This document shows positions 7,588 through 13,580 of a DNA stretch of 13,580 nucleotides, one piece after another. Position numbers and translations under genes: made by a program. The stretch's first letter is position 1, and each line of letters opens with the position of its first letter. Below the pieces are notes generated by a model, which did not search any database, was not told the origin of the DNA, and saw only the letters and a list, made by a program, of their open reading frames with translations. Origin of the DNA: Gemmatimonadota bacterium (GTDB lineage: Bacteria; GCA-2686955); the NCBI GenBank assembly GCA_002686955.1, contig NYZA01000078.1:1-13580 (forward strand). Reading direction: 5' to 3'.

Positions 7588-8033
7588 TGTCCGATCTCAG
7601 AGATCTCTATCAGCAGATGATCTTGGATCACTATAGACGACCCCGCAATCGTGGGGAGATGGATGATTGCACTTTTTCGGCCGACGGCTTCAATCCTCTC
7701 TGCGGCGATCGAATTACCGTGTTCGTTAAGATGGAGGAGGACAAGATCGCCGATATTCGCTTCGTGGGAGACGGCTGTGCCATCTCAATGGCTTCAGCGT
7801 CGATGATGACGGAAGCGATCAAGGGGAAGGAAGAGCAAGAAGCGGAAGCGCTTTTCGAGAGCTTTCACGCACTCGTGGCCGGGGATGGCCTCGCCGATGA
7901 GGCCGAGGTGGGCAAGCTGCAGGTATTTGGCGGTGTGCGGGACTATCCATTGCGCGTCAAATGCGCCACCCTCACGTGGCACACGCTCCGGGCCGCTCTA
8001 CGCGGAACCGACGAACCAGTGAGCACTGAATAG
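7587..8033 (+). CDS. sufU: Zinc-dependent sulfurtransferase SufU
   Basis: SufU accepts the persulfide sulfur from SufS and passes it to SufBCD. It resembles the IscU scaffold but works as a zinc-bound sulfur relay. The 148-residue product has C39 and D41 in NPLCGD, C64 in GDGCAISMASASMM, and C126 in RVKCATLTWHTL. The spacing is that of B. subtilis SufU C41, D43, C66 and C128. The long segment between C64 and C126 with GKEEQEAEALFESF is typical of SufU rather than IscU, and the IscU-type His next to the last Cys is replaced by Lys. The ATG overlaps the sufS stop (TGATG). No sufE is seen in the window, so SufU is the likely only partner here. Confidence 0.96.
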   Translation: MSDLRDLYQQMILDHYRRPRNRGEMDDCTFSADGFNPLCGDRITVFVKMEEDKIADIRFVGDGCAISMASASMMTEAIKGKEEQEAEALFESFHALVAGDGLADEAEVGKLQVFGGVRDYPLRVKCATLTWHTLRAALRGTDEPVSTE

Positions 8034-8044
8034 GCGGCGAAATA

Positions 8045-8485
8045 ATGAGTTTCTTTCAATCGAGAGCCGACGAGACGCCGGACGATACCCGCATCGAGAA
8101 TCGGGCCGCGAATTCCATCAGATCGGAAGACAAGAGCGATCGAAGTGAACAGAACGGTGAGATCGTGCACGGCGATGGGGCGACGGCGGAGCTGAGGAGC
8201 GCCGTCGTGGAAGCGCTGCGAACGGTGTACGATCCGGAAATCCCGATCGATATCTATGAGCTCGGGTTGGTGTACGGAGTGGAGATCGACAAGAGCCAAA
8301 ACGCTTTCATCAAGATGACTCTGACCTCGCCGATGTGCCCTGTCGCTGGTGAGTTGCCGGCCGAGGTCGAGCTGAAGATCAGGCAGCTCGATGAGATAAG
8401 GAGCACGCAGTTGGAAGTGGTCTGGGATCCACCCTGGAGTCCCACGATGATGAGTGAGGCGGCGAAGCTGACTCTGGGGTTCTGA
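8045..8485 (+). CDS. sufT: SufT-like DUF59 (MIP18) Fe-S maturation protein
   Basis: This is a DUF59/MIP18-family protein of the kind found in suf operons, thought to help Fe-S clusters reach target proteins. The DUF59 domain covers about residues 48-146 and carries DPEIPIDIYELGLVYGVEI (from D63), TLTSPMCP with the conserved C98, and VWDPPW (126-131), all typical. Residues 1-46 are charged and probably disordered (many Asp, Glu, Ser, Arg) and have no family match I know. An in-frame GTG at 8165, after GGTGAG, could start a shorter 106-residue form. The gene sits 11 bases after sufU and 4 bases before mrp. The family call is secure; the exact name SufT and the start are less so. Confidence 0.88.
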   Translation: MSFFQSRADETPDDTRIENRAANSIRSEDKSDRSEQNGEIVHGDGATAELRSAVVEALRTVYDPEIPIDIYELGLVYGVEIDKSQNAFIKMTLTSPMCPVAGELPAEVELKIRQLDEIRSTQLEVVWDPPWSPTMMSEAAKLTLGF

Positions 8486-8489
8486 AGGC

Positions 8490-9545
8490 ATGAGCGTTTC
8501 CGCGAACGAATCGGTTCGCACGGTGCTCGAGGCGGTCGTCGATCCTAACGCGAAGGAGAGCATCGTTCGTCTTGGCATGGTGCGCGACATACAGGTGCGA
8601 GGGGGGAAAGCACGGATCGACCTGGTCTTGCCATCGCATCGCTACGTAGACAAGGCAAACATCGTGGAGAGCGTGGAGCGCGCCGCCGCCGGAGTCGAGG
8701 GGATCGAGGGTGTGACGATCGACGAGAGGGTCGAGGTGGCCGGCCGAGACGCTGGCGAAACGATCGCCGACGTGAAAAACGTCGTGGCCGTGGCTTCCGG
8801 CAAGGGGGGCGTCGGGAAATCTACTTTGGCCGCGAATATCGCTATGGTTCTTGCGCGAGATGGCGCTCGGGTGGGGCTGCTCGACTGCGACGTTTACGGT
8901 CCGTCGGTCCCGACGATCATGGGACGAGACGGTGCGCCCACTTACGACGATGAGCGGCGAATACGCCCGGGTCGGGTCCAGGGAGTGTCGGTTCTGTCGA
9001 TGGGTTATATGGTCGAGGAAGACACGCCGATGGTGTGGCGCGGACCGATGCTTCATGGAGCGTTGACGCAGTTCCTCGACGACGTGAGCTGGGGCTCTCT
9101 GGACTATCTGGTGCTTGACCTGCCTCCAGGCACTGGAGACATACAGCTCACCCTCTCGCAGAAGGTCACGGTGTCCGGTGCGCTGATCGTTACAACGCCG
9201 CAAGGAGTTGCGCTCGAAGACGTGGAGCGGGGAAAGACGATGTTCGACGATGTACAGATCGAGACCCTCGGGGTCGTCGAGAATATGAGCTACTTCATCT
9301 GCCCGGCCTGCGACAAGCGTCACTACCTCTTCGGACATGGCGGAGCGAAATCCGCCACCGACAGACTGGGCTTGCCCCTCTTGGGAGAGATCCCGGTCGA
9401 CCTCGCGATGCGCATCGGGGCCGACGAGGCGGATCCGATCGTTTTACGTGATCCGGACGGTTCGGCCGCGACGGCGATCCGTGATCTCGCCGCGAAAGTC
9501 ACGACGCGGATCGCGGTCAAGAATCTGCTGCGTTCTCTCGTCTGA
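8490..9545 (+). CDS. apbC: Mrp/ApbC-type Fe-S carrier P-loop ATPase
   Basis: This is a Mrp/NBP35 family ATPase that binds a [4Fe-4S] cluster at a dimer interface and transfers it to apo-enzymes. In the 351-residue product an N-terminal DUF59-like domain (about 5-85) precedes a deviant Walker A GKGGVGKST (104-112, K110), the switch LLDCDVYGPSVPTIMG, Walker B-like LVLDLPPGTGD, and NMSYFICPACDKRHYLFG with the cluster-binding C271 and C274. The DUF59-like part lacks the usual Cys; where family members have a TxPxCP motif it reads VLPSHRYVD. The position at the end of the suf operon supports a role in cluster delivery. Its last 29 bases overlap the convergent hydrolase gene, and no terminator hairpin follows. 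Confidence 0.95.
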   Translation: MSVSANESVRTVLEAVVDPNAKESIVRLGMVRDIQVRGGKARIDLVLPSHRYVDKANIVESVERAAAGVEGIEGVTIDERVEVAGRDAGETIADVKNVVAVASGKGGVGKSTLAANIAMVLARDGARVGLLDCDVYGPSVPTIMGRDGAPTYDDERRIRPGRVQGVSVLSMGYMVEEDTPMVWRGPMLHGALTQFLDDVSWGSLDYLVLDLPPGTGDIQLTLSQKVTVSGALIVTTPQGVALEDVERGKTMFDDVQIETLGVVENMSYFICPACDKRHYLFGHGGAKSATDRLGLPLLGEIPVDLAMRIGADEADPIVLRDPDGSAATAIRDLAAKVTTRIAVKNLLRSLV

Positions 9546-10842
9546 AGGTGCCGCCAGTTTCGATCCCCTCCCGCCGCATATACCGGTATGCCGAGGCGGA
9601 TCCGCACTCGATCTCGTCGAGATTCGCGATCTTGAGTCGTCCCGTCATGTGCAGATGCTCGACGTGCGCCCCCGTCTCTTGCAGCGCAAGAATGCGGTGG
9701 TAGCCGGTGCGTCTTCCGAATAGGCCGGCGCAGATATCCAGAACCGTGCGTGGCTCTTCACAGAGCGTGATTACCTTGTGGAGTCTGCGATCGTGATGCA
9801 CCATGATCCTGTCGACGCGGCCGTATAGATCGTCGATCGCCTCACCGTGCCCCGGCAGCGCACGACGAATCCCCTCGATCGACGCTACCTTCTCCAGCGC
9901 TTCCAGATAGTGAGTCACTCCGGTATGTGGTGTGATCGACTCTGGACCGACGTGGGGCGAAATATCGGGGAGCACATGGTCGGCGGTGAGCAGGTGGTCT
10001 CCGAGGCGGAGACAGATCTGACCGGGGCAGTGCCCGGGCGTGTGGATGACCTCGATACCGGCTTGTATGAAATCACCATCGCGAAGTATGCGGTCGACCT
10101 CGCACGATCTGACCAGCGCCTTTGTCGAAACATAAAGAGAGAGCAGTTCGTCACTTTCATCACCCGAGAGACCTGCTCGTTCGAAGAAGATTTCCAGCTC
10201 TTTCTCGGCGAAGGCGATTCTCTCGTCGAAGTCGACCAGGACCCTGAAATCGAGCTCGTGTACGTGGATGCGGGCGCCGGTATTCTCTTTGAACCACGCG
10301 CATCCACCGAAGTGGTCGATATGTGAATGGCTCACGACGATATCGTCCACATCTTCGATTCGTGTCTGCTCTCCCCACCCCGAACGTATGGCGGCGAATC
10401 CGACCCCCAGGTCCCTCCAGGTCGAGTCCAGGAAAGACCCAGCGTCGTGCAGAAGGGTGCCTTCGCCTCCAAGGATCAGATGCAGATTGTTGATGTGACG
10501 GGGAAGAGTCTCCGCCTCGATCCGGTAGATTCGGTGGCCGCTCGATGTGTCGAAGCGCAGCACACCCGCGAATCCGAATCGCCCCGAATAGTCTCGGAGA
10601 CCGTCCGTGCCGGGCGCGCGACTCCTCCAGGACCGAAGAGTTGCGATGCGTTCCGCGAGAGCGGGATCCGGTTTTCCTCTCGAGCGCTCGCGAAGGACCT
10701 TCTCGGCACCGTCCAGTAGATCGCCCTGATCGGTGGGGATAGTCACGCCCGGCGGCAGCGCTCTTCGTTCCACATCGGGGAGGAATGCCCGTTCGACAGC
10801 TCTCAGCCTCTCTTCGATTCGGCGGGTATTCGATCGCAACAT
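9517..10842 (-). CDS. Metallo-beta-lactamase-fold hydrolase with N-terminal extension
   Basis: This is a predicted metal-dependent hydrolase of 441 residues. The active-site set is complete: HSHIDH (H172, H174, D176, H177), H271 in TPGHCPGQ, D288 in LTADHV, and H332 in LPGHGEAIDD. The C-terminal part (about 345-410; VITLCEEPRTVLDICAGLFG, HVEHLHMTGRL) resembles the winged-helix domain seen in LACTB2-like members of this fold. The catalytic domain starts near residue 104 (HRIYRIEAETLPRHINNLHLIL), so about 100 residues at the N-terminus, rich in Arg and Glu, are unexplained. The substrate is unknown; thioester, lactone or phosphodiester are all possible. I chose ATG 10842. The frame is open further upstream, but that part opposes the oxidoreductase gene. 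The 3' end runs 29 bases into mrp. Confidence 0.9.
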   Translation of the reverse strand: MLRSNTRRIEERLRAVERAFLPDVERRALPPGVTIPTDQGDLLDGAEKVLRERSRGKPDPALAERIATLRSWRSRAPGTDGLRDYSGRFGFAGVLRFDTSSGHRIYRIEAETLPRHINNLHLILGGEGTLLHDAGSFLDSTWRDLGVGFAAIRSGWGEQTRIEDVDDIVVSHSHIDHFGGCAWFKENTGARIHVHELDFRVLVDFDERIAFAEKELEIFFERAGLSGDESDELLSLYVSTKALVRSCEVDRILRDGDFIQAGIEVIHTPGHCPGQICLRLGDHLLTADHVLPDISPHVGPESITPHTGVTHYLEALEKVASIEGIRRALPGHGEAIDDLYGRVDRIMVHHDRRLHKVITLCEEPRTVLDICAGLFGRRTGYHRILALQETGAHVEHLHMTGRLKIANLDEIECGSASAYRYMRREGIETGGTFRRENAADS

Positions 10843-10921
10843 GGTGTGTATCCAAAATGACTGCCCGAATTGTACCGGATCGGGGCCGATCGAGAGCCCG
10901 AAGGGAGCTATGCTTTCTCTT
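10843..10921. promoter_or_regulatory. Divergent promoter gap, hydrolase / FAD oxidoreductase
   Basis: This 79-base gap lies between divergent starts. For the minus-strand hydrolase, TACAAT (10874 down to 10869) is a good -10 hexamer about 26 bases before its ATG. For the plus strand, TATGCT (10909-10914) lies 7 bases before ATG 10922. No convincing -35 is seen for either. Confidence 0.35.
10878..10891. promoter_or_regulatory. Possible operator palindrome in divergent gap
   Basis: GATCGG and CCGATC form a perfect 6-base inverted repeat separated by GG, placed between the two divergent -10 candidates. GATC-rich words are common in this genome, so this may be chance. Confidence 0.22.
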
Positions 10922-12307
10922 ATGTCTTCCGCCCCCGAGTTCTGGATCGCGGCGCTCGAGAGCGCCCTCGGACGCGACCGTGTGTTGACCGACGCCGACC
11001 GGCTCCCCTCCTTCGCGGGCGATGAGTCGGGAGTGGGACCGGTGCTGCCCTCGGCCGTAGCGCGGGTGCGATCCGCCTCCGAAGTGGGTGAGGCGGTCCG
11101 GGTGGCGGCGGAACATGGAGTTCCGATCACGGCGCGCGGTGGCGGAACGGGGAAGGCGGGCGGCTGCGTTCCGAGCGCGGGGGGTCTGGTAATCGATCTC
11201 AGTCCGATGAAGCGCGTGAATGCGATCGACAAGACATCGATGGTCGCCGAGATCGAGCCCGGCGTAGTGACCGGGGACTTTCGGCGCCTAGTTGCGGAAG
11301 AGGGCTTCCTCTATCCGCCCGATCCGAACTCCCTCGCCACTTGCACCGTGGGGGGCAATGTCGCCACGAATGCAGGTGGCCCATCGTCGATGAAGTACGG
11401 TGTGACGAGGGAGTACGTGCTGGGGCTCGACCTCGTGGTCGCCGGCGGAGATCTCATCCGGCTGGGGCGGAGAACCCTCAAGGGCGTCGCGGGCTACGAT
11501 CTCACCGCGCTCGTTGTCGGCAGCGAGGGGACCTTGGGCGTCGTCACCTCGATTACCCTCCGCCTGCGTCCGTTACCGAGGGCCGTACGGACCCTTCTCA
11601 CCTATTTTCGAGCAACCGCCGACGCCGCCTCCGCTGTGGCCCACCTGGCCGCATCGGGCGTCGATCTGCGCGCCGCCGAGTTCATCGATACGCTGAGTCT
11701 CGAAGCGGCGCGAGCGAAGGGAGGGTTCGACGTTCCCGCCGATGCCGGGGCGGTGCTCCTCATCGAGCTCGACGCAGAGCGGGAAGACGGTTCGATCGAT
11801 GCGGTCATGGAAGCGGTTGGTGAGCTGCTCCTCGCGCATGGAGCCGCGGACACCTCCGTGGCCGCCAGCGAAAGCCAGAGAGAAGCGATCTGGTCGGTTC
11901 GCCGCGATCTCTCCGCATCGATCAAGGAAGGGCGGCGCTTTTCGATCAGCGAAGATGTCGGCGTGCCCAGGGCGAACGTCCCGGAGTTGGTGGCGCGTGT
12001 GGAGAAGATCCGTGATCGCAGCCGCATCGATATGTCGACCTACGGACACGCGGGAGAGGGGAATCTGCACGTCAACCTGCTCTGGGACGAGCCGGGCGAT
12101 CGAGACCGCGCGGTGAGAGCGTCGGAAGAGGTGTTTCGGGCGGCGCTCGATCTCGGAGGCACGATCAGCGGCGAGCACGGGTTGGGGATCGCCAAACGGC
12201 GCTTTCTTCCGTGGGAGCAGTCGGACCCGGTGATCGCGCTGCAGAGAGAGCTGAAGCGGGTTTTTGATCCGAGCGGAATCATGAACCCGGGAAAGCTCTT
12301 GCCATGA
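10922..12307 (+). CDS. GlcD-type FAD-linked 2-hydroxyacid oxidoreductase
   Basis: This is an FAD flavoprotein of the GlcD/D-lactate dehydrogenase/D-2-hydroxyglutarate dehydrogenase family, oxidising a 2-hydroxyacid to the 2-oxoacid. In the 461-residue product the FAD-binding PCMH domain covers about 35-215: ITARGGGTGKAGG, EPGVVTGDF, PPDPNS, GGNVATNAGGPSSMKYG, and VGSEGTLGVVT. The C-terminal FAD-oxidase domain ends GGTISGEHGLG..K....NPGKLLP. Likely metal and substrate residues H376 and H383 (YGHAGEGNLHVN), E418 and H419 (GEHG) are present. The substrate cannot be told from this. No glcE or glcF lies next to it, so I give no symbol. Start: ATG 10922 has TATGCT 7 bases ahead; ATG 10910 is possible, but AAGGGAG ends only 2 bases before it. 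The stop overlaps nth (ATGA). Confidence 0.88.
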   Translation: MSSAPEFWIAALESALGRDRVLTDADRLPSFAGDESGVGPVLPSAVARVRSASEVGEAVRVAAEHGVPITARGGGTGKAGGCVPSAGGLVIDLSPMKRVNAIDKTSMVAEIEPGVVTGDFRRLVAEEGFLYPPDPNSLATCTVGGNVATNAGGPSSMKYGVTREYVLGLDLVVAGGDLIRLGRRTLKGVAGYDLTALVVGSEGTLGVVTSITLRLRPLPRAVRTLLTYFRATADAASAVAHLAASGVDLRAAEFIDTLSLEAARAKGGFDVPADAGAVLLIELDAEREDGSIDAVMEAVGELLLAHGAADTSVAASESQREAIWSVRRDLSASIKEGRRFSISEDVGVPRANVPELVARVEKIRDRSRIDMSTYGHAGEGNLHVNLLWDEPGDRDRAVRASEEVFRAALDLGGTISGEHGLGIAKRRFLPWEQSDPVIALQRELKRVFDPSGIMNPGKLLP

Positions 12308-12987
12308 AGCGCGGCCTTGCTGAGTCGCCCTCCGCGACGAGCGGCATCGCCGATCGTGAGAGGAAGGCCGCACCCGTCCTGAACGAGCTTGCTCGCCTCT
12401 ATCCCGATGCTGACTGCGCGCTCGATCACGCCGACCCGTGGCAGCTCCTGGTCGCGACCGTTCTGTCGGCACAGTCGACCGACGCGCGAGTGAATCTCGT
12501 CACCCCAGAGCTCTTCCGTCGCTTTCCCCGAGCTCTGGACATGGCGGAAGCGGATCAGACCGAGATCGAGGCCGAAATCCGCTCCATCGGGCTCTTCCGC
12601 AACAAGGCGCGACACCTGCGGGGGGCGGCGCGCTTGATCGTCGAGGAGCATGCCGCCGAGGTCCCGTCCACCATGTCGGATCTCATCCGCCTTCCAGGCG
12701 TCGCCCGCAAGACGGCCAATGTCGTGCTGGGCGTCTGCTGGGGAATCGCGGAAGGGATCGTCGTGGACACCCACGTCGCCCGGCTCGCGTGGCGGCTGGG
12801 ACTGAGCGTCGAGAGGCGAGATGTTCGAAGAATCGAAATCGAGCTGATGAACCTCGTCCCGAAGCACGACTGGATCGCGATAAGCCACCGGCTGATCCGT
12901 CACGGGCGCCTGGTCTGCTCGGCCCGCTCACCCCGTTGTCCCACCTGTGCGCTCGCGGCACTCTGTCCTCATTTCTCATCATCATGA
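12304..12987 (+). CDS. nth: Endonuclease III, base-excision DNA glycosylase
   Basis: Endonuclease III removes oxidised pyrimidines from DNA and cuts the abasic site (AP lyase). The 227-residue product has the helix-hairpin-helix [13 protein letters not shown] with catalytic K136, the catalytic D155 in VDTHVARL, and a C-terminal [4Fe-4S] motif C205-X6-C212-X2-C215-X5-C221, the same spacing as E. coli (C187, C194, C197, C203). [15 protein letters not shown] is the family signature. About 20 residues precede the usual start, and the K-D distance is one residue longer than in E. coli. It overlaps both neighbours by 4 bases (ATGA), so it should be cotranslated with the oxidoreductase and the response regulator. 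As an Fe-S enzyme it is a potential client of the suf system in this window. Confidence 0.96.
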   Translation: MKRGLAESPSATSGIADRERKAAPVLNELARLYPDADCALDHADPWQLLVATVLSAQSTDARVNLVTPELFRRFPRALDMAEADQTEIEAEIRSIGLFRNKARHLRGAARLIVEEHAAEVPSTMSDLIRLPGVARKTANVVLGVCWGIAEGIVVDTHVARLAWRLGLSVERRDVRRIEIELMNLVPKHDWIAISHRLIRHGRLVCSARSPRCPTCALAALCPHFSSS

Positions 12988-13580
12988 CCCTCATCGACTC
13001 GAACGACGAATTCGACGGCAAGAGCATTCTCGTGGTCGAGGACGACCGCTCCTACCGGGAATCGCTCGTGGAGATCTTGCGGCACGGGGGGTACGAGGTC
13101 CGGACGGCGGAGTCGGCGGAAGAAGCCCTGGATTCGGTGCGCGAATGGGTTCCCGATCTGGTGATCACCGACCACCGTCTTCCCAACATGTCGGGAGTCG
13201 ACCTCGTCGAAGAGGTGCTCGCCGTTTCGCCGGTGACGGAGGTCGTCGTCGTCACCGCTTTCTCGAGCCTCGCCCTTGCGATCACGGCGGTCAAAAAGGG
13301 GGCCTTCTACTTCATCGAGAAGCCTTTCGGCTACGAAAAACTGCTGCTGGTGGTGCGCCGGGCGTTCGAGCATCAGCGGCTGGTGCTCGATCGAGATCGG
13401 CTGACCGAGCGGCTCGAGCAGCGGCGGGAGCTCAAGGGCTTCATTGGGCAGGCGGATGGGATGATCCATGTTTACGAGCTGATCCGCTCCGTCGCGCCCT
13501 CCGATACCACGGTCTTGATCGTGGGGGAGAGCGGGACCGGCAAGGAGATCGTCGCGACGGCGATCCACGATCGCTCGTCA
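12984..13580 (+). CDS. NtrC-like sigma-54 response regulator, N-terminal part (cut by right edge)
   Basis: This is the first 199 residues of a two-component regulator that activates sigma-54 promoters. The receiver domain (about 13-130) has the acidic pocket E19-D20-D21 (VVEDD), phospho-acceptor D63 ([12 protein letters not shown]), T91 (VVVVTAFSS) and K113 (FIEKPFG). A helical linker at about 130-150 ([17 protein letters not shown]) looks like a short coiled coil. The AAA+ domain begins at FIGQADGM and has Walker A GESGTGKE (181-188). The GAFTGA loop and the DNA-binding Fis domain would lie outside the window. The ATG at 12984 overlaps the nth stop. No sensor kinase is in view, so the signal and targets are unknown. 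Confidence 0.95.
   Translation, partial: MTLIDSNDEFDGKSILVVEDDRSYRESLVEILRHGGYEVRTAESAEEALDSVREWVPDLVITDHRLPNMSGVDLVEEVLAVSPVTEVVVVTAFSSLALAITAVKKGAFYFIEKPFGYEKLLLVVRRAFEHQRLVLDRDRLTERLEQRRELKGFIGQADGMIHVYELIRSVAPSDTTVLIVGESGTGKEIVATAIHDRSS

Noticed and set aside
9573-9586. ATACCGGTAT palindrome just after mrp, considered as a terminator or operator
   Set aside because: It is short, has no T-run, and lies within the hydrolase coding sequence.
9847-10326. Plus-strand frame inside the hydrolase gene
   Set aside because: The complete metal-binding motifs are on the minus strand; this frame shows no motif.
12969-13568. Minus-strand frame opposite the response regulator
   Set aside because: The plus strand has all receiver and Walker A residues; the opposite frame is a shadow.
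1-13580. tRNA, rRNA, CRISPR repeats, insertion sequence ends, riboswitch, defence or phage genes
   Set aside because: I looked for these on both strands by eye and saw none. All stretches over 300 bases are covered by recognisable coding sequence or the one unrecognised gene.

Overview
The window is a GC-rich stretch of bacterial chromosome. Genes are densely packed, with many 1-4 base stop/start overlaps. I see no tRNA, rRNA, CRISPR, insertion sequence or phage gene. The species cannot be fixed from the sequence alone. The gene set (Rrf2 regulator, SufBCD, SufS with SufU, SufT-like DUF59 protein, Mrp/ApbC) and the codon use fit a GC-rich environmental bacterium of a phylum outside the well-studied enteric and Bacillus models. 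That placement is inference.

Left part (1-2199). A DUF362-family gene runs off the left edge on the minus strand and is divergent from tag (3-methyladenine DNA glycosylase I). tag overlaps an unrecognised gene for an exported or membrane-anchored protein.

Centre (2200-9545). This is a complete iron-sulfur cluster assembly operon: Rrf2 regulator - sufB - sufC - sufD - sufS - sufU - sufT-like - mrp/apbC. SufS takes sulfur from cysteine. SufU, a zinc protein, accepts and relays it. SufB-SufC-SufD is the ATP-driven scaffold. SufT-like and Mrp are expected to help pass clusters to target enzymes. In front of the regulator lies a 103-base gap with promoter-like hexamers and a near-palindrome, CGACTATTTTGGTCG. 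It closely matches the core of the type 1 IscR box, so the operon is probably autoregulated by its own Fe-S-sensing Rrf2 protein.

Right part (9517-13580). A metallo-beta-lactamase-fold hydrolase with an unusual N-terminal extension lies on the minus strand, and its 3' end overlaps mrp. Divergent from it is a second tightly overlapped operon: a GlcD-type FAD oxidoreductase, endonuclease III (nth, with an intact [4Fe-4S] motif) and an NtrC-like sigma-54 response regulator cut by the right edge.

I did not find a wholly new system. The most interesting points are the IscR-box-like operator, residue evidence for a SufS-SufU zinc-swap pair, tandem DUF59 domains in SufT-like and Mrp, possible leaderless starts, and the unexplained parts of the hydrolase and of the gene at 1279-2199.
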